Of a stretch of 12,207 nt of DNA, positions 5,304 to 11,370 are shown one piece after another; the first letter of the stretch is position 1, and each line of letters opens with the position of its first letter. The DNA lies in the NCBI GenBank assembly GCA_947625995.1, contig CANQQN010000038.1, positions 1 to 12,207 on the forward strand, given 5' to 3'. The position numbers were made by a program, and so were the translations under genes. Origin of the DNA: an uncultured Lachnospiraceae bacterium (lineage in GTDB: Bacteria; Bacillota; Clostridia; Lachnospirales; Lachnospiraceae). A model generated the notes under the pieces. The model saw only the letters and a list, made by a program, of their open reading frames with translations, did not search any database and was not told the origin of the DNA.

Positions 5304-6599
5304 ATGATACAGGTAAACAGGCTGATGATCTACCGGGGATTTCAGAATCAGGCGCTTTTTGACGACATGTGTTTTCTCATCAATCATTATGACGACGAGT
5401 CGCAGGACAGGGAACAGATGACGGCGTTGCTCTATATGTGCGCCAACCGGCTTGTGGAACTGAACGCGGGACACGGCTTCGAGGGCAACGGCTGGCACAG
5501 CTTTCTCACCTATCTGTTGGCAAATCATGAGAACGCTTTCAGCACCGCCTGTGAGATCACGGGAGAGACTGAGGGCAGCATCAATGAGATGGCGGATCAC
5601 GATTTTGCCATTTTCAAGGAGCTGTTTGATTTTGACCTGATGCAGATAGAAAAGACCCTTGGCACCGACTGTATTGCCATGCTGCTGGATTTTAAAAACG
5701 TAAAGTCGGACCGGAAGCTGTTCAACAAGAGGATTCGCGACCGGATCGACGAGCTTTCCGTGCATCTGGCGCAGACGAAAAATGTGGCGGAATTCCACAG
5801 GGCAGTGGTAAGATTCTATAAAGATTTCGGCGTGGGAAAATTTGGCCTCCACAAGGCCTTTGGCGTTACAAACACTGAAGGAGAGGTGAACATTGTTCCG
5901 ATCACCAATGTAAGCCATATCCATTTCAGCGATCTGGTGGGTTATGAGATCCAGAAAAAGAAGCTAAAGGACAACACAGACGCGTTTGTGTCCGGAAAGA
6001 AGGCCAACAACTGCCTGCTGTTCGGGGACGCAGGCACCGGCAAATCCAGCAGCGTGAAAGCCCTGCTCAACGAATATTACGACAGGGGCCTGCGGATGAT
6101 CGAGGTGTACAAGCACCAGTTTCAGGATCTTCCGAAGATCATCGCGCAGGTGAAGAACCGCAATTACAGATTCATTATCTACATGGATGATCTTTCTTTT
6201 GAAGAATTTGAGATCGAATATAAATATCTGAAGGCGGTCATCGAGGGCGGTCTGGAGAAGAAGCCGGACAATGTGCTCATCTACGCCACCTCCAACCGCC
6301 GGCATCTGGTGAGCGAGCGGTTTTCCGACAAGGAGGGCAGGCGGGACGCGCTGCATGCCTCCGATACCGTACAGGAGAAGCTGTCCCTTGCGGCAAGGTT
6401 CGGCGTTACCATATTTTTTTCTTCTCCCAGCAAGAAAGAGTTTCAGAATATCGTAAAAGTGCTGGCGGAAAGGAGCGATATCGGACTGTCTGAGGAGGAA
6501 CTGTTTCTGGAAGCAAACAAGTGGGAGCTTTCTCACGGCGGACTGTCCGGCAGGACGGCGCAACAGTTTGTGGATTATCTGCTTGGTCAAAAGGAGTAA
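5304..6599 (+). CDS. DUF815-family AAA-type ATPase
   Basis: 431 residues from ATG 5304, cytosolic with no membrane segment. The C-terminal half is a P-loop ATPase: Walker A GDAGTGKSS (241-249), Walker B IIYMDDLSFEE (291-301), a sensor-1-like YATSNRRHLVSERF (327-340), the family signature DALHASDTVQEKLSLAARFG (348-367), and SGRTAQQF (415-422) whose Arg417 could be sensor 2. This matches the DUF815 (PF05673) family, whose cellular role I cannot name. The N-terminal 200 residues are probably helical and are less conserved; I recognise no domain there. The gene starts within 12 bases of the pheA stop and is the last gene before the terminator at 6609-6650, so it is an operon member by position. 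A link to folate or phenylalanine synthesis is not shown by the sequence. Confidence 0.88.
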   Translation: MIQVNRLMIYRGFQNQALFDDMCFLINHYDDESQDREQMTALLYMCANRLVELNAGHGFEGNGWHSFLTYLLANHENAFSTACEITGETEGSINEMADHDFAIFKELFDFDLMQIEKTLGTDCIAMLLDFKNVKSDRKLFNKRIRDRIDELSVHLAQTKNVAEFHRAVVRFYKDFGVGKFGLHKAFGVTNTEGEVNIVPITNVSHIHFSDLVGYEIQKKKLKDNTDAFVSGKKANNCLLFGDAGTGKSSSVKALLNEYYDRGLRMIEVYKHQFQDLPKIIAQVKNRNYRFIIYMDDLSFEEFEIEYKYLKAVIEGGLEKKPDNVLIYATSNRRHLVSERFSDKEGRRDALHASDTVQEKLSLAARFGVTIFFSSPSKKEFQNIVKVLAERSDIGLSEEELFLEANKWELSHGGLSGRTAQQFVDYLLGQKE

Positions 6600-6608
6600 G
6601 AATGCATA

Positions 6609-6650
6609 CAAAAAGAGGATGCTTCCGAAAAGAAACATCCTCTTATTTTG
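6609..6650. terminator. Bidirectional rho-independent terminator
   Basis: AAGAGGATG (6613-6621) pairs perfectly with CATCCTCTT (6636-6644) around a 14-base loop, flanked by an A-run on the left (6610-6614) and ATTTTG on the right (6645-6650). Both strands give a stem followed by T-rich sequence. It sits between the converging ends of the DUF815 gene (+) and rpmB (-), so it probably serves both transcripts. The T-run is better on the minus strand. Confidence 0.85.
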
Positions 6651-6662
6651 TCTTGATCATCA

Positions 6663-6848
6663 TTATGCGCGCTCAACCTTACCGGAACGTAAACAAGCAG
6701 TACATACATACATCTTCTTAGCAGCACCGTTTACCTTCACGCGGACAGATTTCACGTTGGATTTCCACATCTTGTTGGAACGTCTATGTGAATGGCTCAC
6801 GGCAATACCGAAATGAGCGCCTTTGTTACAAATAGAACACTTAGCCAT
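6663..6848 (-). CDS. rpmB: Large-subunit ribosomal protein bL28, zinc-ribbon form
   Basis: 61-residue basic protein of the 50S subunit. The sequence begins MAKCSICNKGAHFG and continues SHSHRRSNKMWKSNV, both typical of bacterial L28. Cys4, Cys7, Cys49 and Cys52 form two CxxC pairs (CSIC and CTAC), the zinc-binding C+ form rather than the cysteine-less variant some bacteria use when zinc is scarce. The start (complement of CAT 6846-6848) is fixed by a strong site reading AGGAGGTG on the minus strand (6854-6861); a longer upstream reading frame is unlikely because it lacks such a site. It is transcribed convergently with the folate operon and divergently from the asp23 homologue, an arrangement shared with many Firmicutes. 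Confidence 0.97.
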   Translation of the reverse strand: MAKCSICNKGAHFGIAVSHSHRRSNKMWKSNVKSVRVKVNGAAKKMYVCTACLRSGKVERA

Positions 6849-6871
6849 GGTTGCACCTCCTGAACGTAAAT

Positions 6872-6885
6872 TGAGTGAAAACTCA
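6872..6885 (-). promoter_or_regulatory. Hairpin in the rpmB 5' leader
   Basis: TGAGT (6872-6876) and ACTCA (6881-6885) form a 5-bp stem with a 4-base loop. On the minus strand it would lie just after the predicted transcript start (around 6889) and before the Shine-Dalgarno (6854-6861). It may stabilise the transcript end or take part in control of L28 level; function unknown. Confidence 0.35.
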
Positions 6886-6895
6886 CAACGCTTGT

Positions 6896-6924
6896 ATTTT
6901 AGCAGATATGACACATGAATGCAA
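6896..6924 (-). promoter_or_regulatory. Predicted sigma-A promoter for rpmB
   Basis: Read on the minus strand: -35 TTGCAT (6919-6924), a 17-base spacer, and -10 TAAAAT (6896-6901) preceded by TGC, giving an extended -10. The -10 differs from consensus at one base. The predicted start, near 6889, leaves about 40 bases of leader before the rpmB ATG. Confidence 0.7.
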
Positions 6925-6970
6925 GCAAAATATAAAAAATTAATAAAAATTATGGGAAATGATAAAAAGT

Positions 6971-7000
6971 CTTTCATTTTTTACAGAAAAAGGTTATAAT
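6971..7000 (+). promoter_or_regulatory. Predicted promoter for the asp23-fakA unit
   Basis: A perfect -10 hexamer TATAAT lies at 6995-7000. The best -35 choices are poor: CTTTCA (6971-6976, spacer 18) or TTTCAT (6972-6977, spacer 17). The surroundings are strongly A/T-rich. The predicted start near 7007 leaves about 35 bases of leader. It is divergent from the rpmB promoter, with about 45 bases between the two -35 regions. Confidence 0.6.
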
Positions 7001-7041
7001 GTCTCTGATTAGAAAAATCGTATACCTATGGAGGGAAACGT

Positions 7042-7398
7042 ATGAAAGGAAATTTTAGTACTGACCTGGGTCAGATCTATATTGACCAAAAGGTAATTGC
7101 TACTTATGCCGGAAGCGTTGCGGTGGAATGCTTTGGTATCGTCGGTATGGCATGGGTCAATGTAGCCGACGGCGTTGTCAAGCTGCTGCGCAGGGATGCC
7201 TGGACAAAGGGCATTAACGTGGAGGTAAAGGATAATCAGCTGTTCCTCGATTTTCATGTGATCGTTTCCTACGGTGTCAACATTCCTACTGTCATGGACA
7301 ATCTGATCAACAATGTGCAGTATAAAATGAAAGCGTTCACCGGTATGGAGATCGGGCAGATCAATATTTATGTAGAGGGCGTTCGCGTCATCGATTAA
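7042..7398 (+). CDS. Asp23/Gls24-family envelope-stress-type protein (YloU-like)
   Basis: 118-residue acidic to neutral protein of the Asp23/Gls24 (DUF322) family. Features: the N-terminal GQIYIDQKVIATYAGSVAVECFGIVGMAW (residues 10-38), then a glycine-poor beta-rich core INVEVKDNQLFLDFHVIVSYGVNIP (58-82), and a C-terminal VNIYVEG-like strand (INIYVEGVRV, 108-117). There is no transmembrane segment, unlike the AmaP partners in some species. The start ATG 7042 has GGAGGG at 7030-7035. It lies 16 bases upstream of fakA and divergent from rpmB, matching the Bacillus order rpmB-yloU-yloV. Family members respond to cell-envelope stress, and Asp23 itself is membrane-associated. The conserved linkage to fakA suggests a lipid- or membrane-related role, but the molecular function is not known. 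Confidence 0.92.
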   Translation: MKGNFSTDLGQIYIDQKVIATYAGSVAVECFGIVGMAWVNVADGVVKLLRRDAWTKGINVEVKDNQLFLDFHVIVSYGVNIPTVMDNLINNVQYKMKAFTGMEIGQINIYVEGVRVID

Positions 7399-7400
7399 CA

Positions 7401-7406
7401 AGGAGG
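7401..7406 (+). promoter_or_regulatory. Ribosome binding site for the GTG start of fakA
   Basis: AGGAGG at 7401-7406 lies 8 bases before GTG 7415 and directly after the stop of the asp23 homologue. It supports the non-ATG start; the next in-frame ATG would remove residues of the conserved N-terminal helix. Confidence 0.85.
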
Positions 7407-7414
7407 ATACAGTT

Positions 7415-9076
7415 GTGGCTATAACGACGATCAATGCAGAAACACTGGCAAAAATGTTTCTGGCAGGCGCTGCAAATCTTGATGCAAAAAAAGAATGGAT
7501 CAATGATCTGAATGTGTTTCCGGTACCGGACGGTGATACCGGTACGAATATGACTCTTACGATTATGTCAGCCGCAAGGGAGGTTTCCGCACTGGACAAG
7601 GTGACGCTCTCCGCACTGGCAAAAGCGATTTCTTCAGGCTCTCTGAGAGGAGCGAGAGGAAACTCCGGTGTGATCCTGTCGCAGCTTTTCAGAGGATTTA
7701 CAAAGGTGATCGCAGGCTGCGAAGAACTGACCTGCGGCGTGCTTGCGACCGCGGCGGGAAAGGCCGTGGAAACAGCCTATAAAGCGGTTATGAAGCCAAA
7801 GGAGGGCACTATCCTTACGGTGGCCAGAGGGATTGCGGAAAAAGCGGCCGAACTGGCGGACTGCGATGATATTCAGACATTCATGGAACAGCTTATCAAG
7901 CATGGGGATGATGTGCTCGGCCGGACGCCGGAGATGCTTCCCGTGCTGAAGGAGGCCGGAGTGGTGGATTCCGGCGGACAAGGGTTGATGCAGGTGATGA
8001 AAGGTGCGCTGGACGGCCTCCTTGGCAGGGAGATTGATCTTTCTATAGAGCCCGGAAGCGGGGCGGCGTCTTTTGCAAAGCCGTCGGCGCAGGCAGAGGC
8101 CGATATCAAATTTGGCTACTGCACCGAGTTTATCATCATGCTGGAAAAGGAATTTTCCGAGAAGGAAGAACAGAAATTCAAGGCGTATCTGGAATCGATC
8201 GGCGATTCCATCGTTTGCGTGGCGATGGATGATATCGTGAAGGTCCATGTGCATACCAACCAGCCGGGCAACGCCATTCAGAAAGGCTTGTCTTACGGCT
8301 CCCTGACATCCATGAAGATCGACAATATGCGGGAAGAGCATCAGGAGAAGCTCTTTAAGCAGTCCCAGCAGGAGGAGGCTCCCAAAGCCGAAAAGCCGGC
8401 GGAAGCGCAGCCTCATAAGCAGTACGGGTTTATCGCCGTTTCCATCGGCGAGGGATTGAATGAGATCTTCCGGGGGCTCGGTGTGGATCACCTGATCGAG
8501 GGCGGACAGACCATGAATCCCAGCACGGAGGATATGCTTACCGCCATTGACAGCGTTAATGCGGATACCATCTTCATCCTGCCGAACAATAAGAATATCA
8601 TTCTTGCCGCCAATCAGGCCCGGGATCTTGTGGAGGAGAAACAGATCATCGTGCTGGATACAAAGACGGTGCCTCAGGGGATCGCGGCGCTGGTAGCCTT
8701 TTCACCGGAGGCAACGCCGGAGGAAAATGAAGAAAATATGGCGGAGGAGATCTCCTATGTAAAGACCGGACAGGTGACCTATGCCGTGAGAGATACCGCA
8801 ATTGACGGGTTTGATATCAAAAAGGAAGACATCATGGGGATCGGGGATGACGGCATCCTCGCTGTTGGCAAAGAAGTGGAGAAGGTCACATTGGATACCA
8901 TTTCCCAGATGGTCGATGAGGATACAGGTCTGATCAGCGTTTTCTATGGTGAAGAAGTTTCCGAAGAGGAAGCCGGCCGGCTGGCTAAAAAGATAGAAGA
9001 AGCGTTCCCCGACTGCGATCTGGAACTGCAGCAGGGTGGACAGCCGATCTATTACTATATCGTATCCACAGAATAA
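7415..9076 (+). CDS. fakA: Fatty acid kinase, ATP-binding subunit FakA (YloV/DhaL-type)
   Basis: 553 residues from GTG 7415. FakA phosphorylates a fatty acid held by a FakB (DegV-family) protein, producing acyl-phosphate for phospholipid synthesis from exogenous fatty acids. The N-terminal DhaL domain (about 7-203) has FPVPDGDTGTNM (35-46, with Mg-ATP-binding Asp39, Asp41 and nearby Thr44), SLRGARGNSGVILSQ (76-90) and DSGGQGLM (185-192). The middle domain has YCTEF (235-239) and KVHVHTNQPG (276-285); Cys236, His278 and His280 match the residues reported as zinc ligands in the Staphylococcus enzyme. KIDNMREEH (301-309) follows, then a variable Ala/Glu/Lys/Pro-rich linker (about 320-334) and a C-terminal regulatory-type domain. 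No fakB lies in this window, so the partner must be encoded elsewhere. The gene ends before a strong terminator. Confidence 0.93.
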   Translation: MAITTINAETLAKMFLAGAANLDAKKEWINDLNVFPVPDGDTGTNMTLTIMSAAREVSALDKVTLSALAKAISSGSLRGARGNSGVILSQLFRGFTKVIAGCEELTCGVLATAAGKAVETAYKAVMKPKEGTILTVARGIAEKAAELADCDDIQTFMEQLIKHGDDVLGRTPEMLPVLKEAGVVDSGGQGLMQVMKGALDGLLGREIDLSIEPGSGAASFAKPSAQAEADIKFGYCTEFIIMLEKEFSEKEEQKFKAYLESIGDSIVCVAMDDIVKVHVHTNQPGNAIQKGLSYGSLTSMKIDNMREEHQEKLFKQSQQEEAPKAEKPAEAQPHKQYGFIAVSIGEGLNEIFRGLGVDHLIEGGQTMNPSTEDMLTAIDSVNADTIFILPNNKNIILAANQARDLVEEKQIIVLDTKTVPQGIAALVAFSPEATPEENEENMAEEISYVKTGQVTYAVRDTAIDGFDIKKEDIMGIGDDGILAVGKEVEKVTLDTISQMVDEDTGLISVFYGEEVSEEEAGRLAKKIEEAFPDCDLELQQGGQPIYYYIVSTE

Positions 9077-9088
9077 GACCCCAAGCAG

Positions 9089-9098
9089 GCAAGCTTGC
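9089..9098. repeat. 10-bp perfect palindrome GCAAGCTTGC
   Basis: A self-complementary decamer 12 bases after the fakA stop. It could be a protein-binding half-site pair or chance; nothing else marks it as functional. Confidence 0.25.
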
Positions 9099-9109
9099 AT
9101 GGCATTACC

Positions 9110-9175
9110 AACCCCTTTAAAAATGATCTGTACAACAGGCATACAGTGTAGGTTGTTTTTGAAGGGGTTCTTTTT
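9110..9175 (+). terminator. Very long rho-independent terminator after fakA
   Basis: Bases 9110-9133 pair without interruption to 9146-9169: 24 consecutive pairs, six of them G-T wobbles (9118, 9124, 9125, 9127, 9130, 9131), with a 12-base loop (9134-9145). The outer 8 pairs are AACCCCTT/AAGGGGTT, followed by C and five T (9171-9175). The wobbles would become A-C mismatches in the opposite transcript, so the structure is specific to the + strand RNA. It separates fakA from recG, the start of which is 48 bases past the T-run. Confidence 0.88.
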
Positions 9176-9223
9176 GTGATAAACAAGGGCGGGAACAACG
9201 CGGTTTTTCGGAGCGAAAGATCA

Positions 9224-11272
9224 ATGAATCTGAAAACATCTGTACAACAATTAAAAGGGGTCGGTGAAAAAACCGTCCAGAAATTTGCATCTCTTGGCAT
9301 TGGTACCATAGAAGACCTGCTGGGCTATTATCCAAGGGATTACATCTGCTACGAACCTCCGGTTTCCATAGGAATGATCGGGGAGGAGGAAGGCTTTGTC
9401 ACCGTTGCCGGTTATATCCGAAGCAGGCCGGCAGTCCGTCAGGGCGGTCGGATGAAGATCACGTCCGTTACAGTAAGTGACGAGACAGGCTCCCTGCAGT
9501 TAATCTGGTTTAATATGCCGTTTCTTGCAAATACCCTCCGCACAGGCAGTCGGTACCTGTTTCACGGACGGATTCAGGTACAGGGCAGCCGTAAGAGTCT
9601 GGTGCAGCCAGAGATCTATACGCCTGCCGCTTACGAAGAAAAAATGCAGGCCCTGCAGCCCATGTACGCCCTCACAAAGGGCGTTACCAATCATCTGATT
9701 GCGAAGACGATCAAACAGGCTTTTGTATCTCTGGAAAGCCTGCCGGAATCGCTTCCTCCTTCCATTACAGGCAGATATGGACTGATGCCGGCGCCGGAGG
9801 CGCTGTATATCATTCATTTCCCCCGAAACAGGGAGGAATTGCGGCAGGCCAGAAAACGGCTTGTGTTTGAGGAATTTTTCTTTTTTCTTTTGGCTATGGA
9901 GGCCCATAAGCGGGAATTGGATCATGTGGAAAACGTGTTTCCCATGGAGCCGGATGAAAAGGTCATGAAGTTTATAGAAAGCCTGCCTTATGAGTTGACG
10001 GAGGATCAAAAAAAAGCGTGGCAGGACATCCGTAATGATCTTAAAGGCAGCCGTTGCATGCACAGAATGCTGCAGGGAGATGTGGGCTCCGGAAAGACGG
10101 TGCTTGCCCTTCTTGGGTGCTTTACGGCAGCATCCTCCGGATACCAGAGCGTGATCATGGCGCCGACGGAGGTGCTTGCAAAGCAGCATTATGATACGGT
10201 ACAGTCCATGATCGCAGCCTGCGGACTTCCTTACCGGGCCGGACTTCTCACCGGTTCCCTTCCGGCGGCAAACAAAAGAAGGATGCAGGAATCCATTGCC
10301 TTGGGGCTTGTGGATATTGTGATCGGCACCCACGCGGTGATACAGGAAGCGGTAGAGTTTAAGAATCTTGCTTTCGCGGTCACGGACGAACAACACCGGT
10401 TTGGCGTAAAGCAGCGGGAAGCGCTTTCTCAAAAGGGCGTCCGTCCCCATGTGCTGGTGATGAGCGCAACCCCCATTCCACGGACGTTGGCGCTTCTGAT
10501 CTACGGCGATCTGGATATTTCCATGATTCGTCAGATGCCGAAGAACAGGATCCCCATTAAAAACTGTGTGATCGGTCAGGACAAACGAGATACCGCCTAT
10601 CAGTTTTTGCAGAAGGAGATTAGGGCGGGCAGACAGGCTTACATCATCTGTCCCATGGTGGAAGAAAGCGAACTTCTTGAAGGAGAAAATGTGACAGATT
10701 ACACCAAGCGGCTTTGTGAGATATTTCCGAAGGACGTGCGGATCGGGATGCTTCACGGAAGAATGAAGCCTGCGCTGAAAAACCAGGTCATGGAGGAGTT
10801 CTCGGCCGGAAGGCTGGATATTCTTGTGTCTACCACTGTCATTGAAGTGGGGATCGACGTGCCGAACGCAACGGTAATGATGATCGAAAATGCAGACCGG
10901 TTCGGCCTTTCCCAGCTGCACCAGCTGCGCGGCCGGGTAGGCAGGGGCAAAAACGCATCCTACTGTATCTTTGTCAGCGGCAGTAAAAAGCAGGAAACCC
11001 GGGAGCGTCTGGAAATCCTGAATCATTCCAATGACGGTTTCGAGATCGCGGAAAAGGACCTGCAGCTGAGAGGGCCGGGCGATCTGTTCGGGATCAGACA
11101 GAGCGGCGTTCTGGAATTCCGTCTGGGCGATATTGTGGCCGATTCCAAAGTGCTCTATGAGGCAAAGGAAGCTGTGGACGGGTTATTGTCGGAGGATCCG
11201 GATCTGAAAAAGCGCGAAAACCGGATATTTGCAAATTTTTTTAAAAATGCAGACGGAAATTGGAATTTATAG
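9224..11272 (+). CDS. recG: ATP-dependent DNA helicase RecG
   Basis: Superfamily 2 helicase that reverses stalled replication forks and processes branched DNA. ATG 9224 gives 682 residues, the normal length; a GTG at 9176 in the same frame lies against the terminator and would add 16 non-conserved residues. CGGAG (9209-9213) lies 10 bases upstream of ATG 9224. The N-terminus has the VQQLKGVGEKTVQKFASLGI helix-hairpin element (7-26), then the wedge OB-fold (about 55-135, VTVAGYI through FHGRIQVQ). The helicase core shows Walker A GDVGSGKT (285-292), DEQH (388-391), SATPIPRT (414-421), STTVIEVGIDVP (536-547), QLHQLRGRVGRG (564-575) and the RecG-specific GFEIAEKDLQLRGPGD with QSG (605-628). All catalytic motifs are intact. 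It belongs to the rpmB-asp23-fakA-recG neighbourhood seen in Firmicutes, but the upstream terminator suggests a separate or attenuated transcript. Confidence 0.97.
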   Translation: MNLKTSVQQLKGVGEKTVQKFASLGIGTIEDLLGYYPRDYICYEPPVSIGMIGEEEGFVTVAGYIRSRPAVRQGGRMKITSVTVSDETGSLQLIWFNMPFLANTLRTGSRYLFHGRIQVQGSRKSLVQPEIYTPAAYEEKMQALQPMYALTKGVTNHLIAKTIKQAFVSLESLPESLPPSITGRYGLMPAPEALYIIHFPRNREELRQARKRLVFEEFFFFLLAMEAHKRELDHVENVFPMEPDEKVMKFIESLPYELTEDQKKAWQDIRNDLKGSRCMHRMLQGDVGSGKTVLALLGCFTAASSGYQSVIMAPTEVLAKQHYDTVQSMIAACGLPYRAGLLTGSLPAANKRRMQESIALGLVDIVIGTHAVIQEAVEFKNLAFAVTDEQHRFGVKQREALSQKGVRPHVLVMSATPIPRTLALLIYGDLDISMIRQMPKNRIPIKNCVIGQDKRDTAYQFLQKEIRAGRQAYIICPMVEESELLEGENVTDYTKRLCEIFPKDVRIGMLHGRMKPALKNQVMEEFSAGRLDILVSTTVIEVGIDVPNATVMMIENADRFGLSQLHQLRGRVGRGKNASYCIFVSGSKKQETRERLEILNHSNDGFEIAEKDLQLRGPGDLFGIRQSGVLEFRLGDIVADSKVLYEAKEAVDGLLSEDPDLKKRENRIFANFFKNADGNWNL

Positions 11273-11289
11273 ATAGAGTATGGTAATAT
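11260..11289 (+). promoter_or_regulatory. Possible promoter at the end of recG
   Basis: TTGGAA (11260-11265) and TAATAT (11284-11289) with an 18-base spacer, in an A/T-rich stretch overlapping the recG stop. It would drive the deacetylase-like gene at 11371. No terminator hairpin is visible after recG, so read-through is the other possibility. Confidence 0.35.
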
Positions 11290-11370
11290 ATAAAATTGAG
11301 TAAAAGATGCGCAGACTTTTTGATAGTTCAGGAAAGCATGCCAGATACACCATTATGAAGGAGAATGATC

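Noticed and set aside
9095..9123. Possible recG promoter TTGCAT - 17 bases - TAAAAA
   Set aside because: Its -10 lies inside the 5' arm of the terminator hairpin, so a transcript would start within or have to cross that structure; the -10 match is poor.
9500..11026. Long antisense reading frame opposite recG (508 codons)
   Set aside because: Shadow of recG: the protein is His/Arg/Leu-rich without recognisable motifs, has no ribosome binding site, and overlaps fully intact helicase motifs.
11235..11247. Run of seven T followed by five A near the end of recG
   Set aside because: Encodes the normal C-terminal residues NFFKN in frame; there is no G-C stem before it, so it is not a terminator, and no frameshift is needed.
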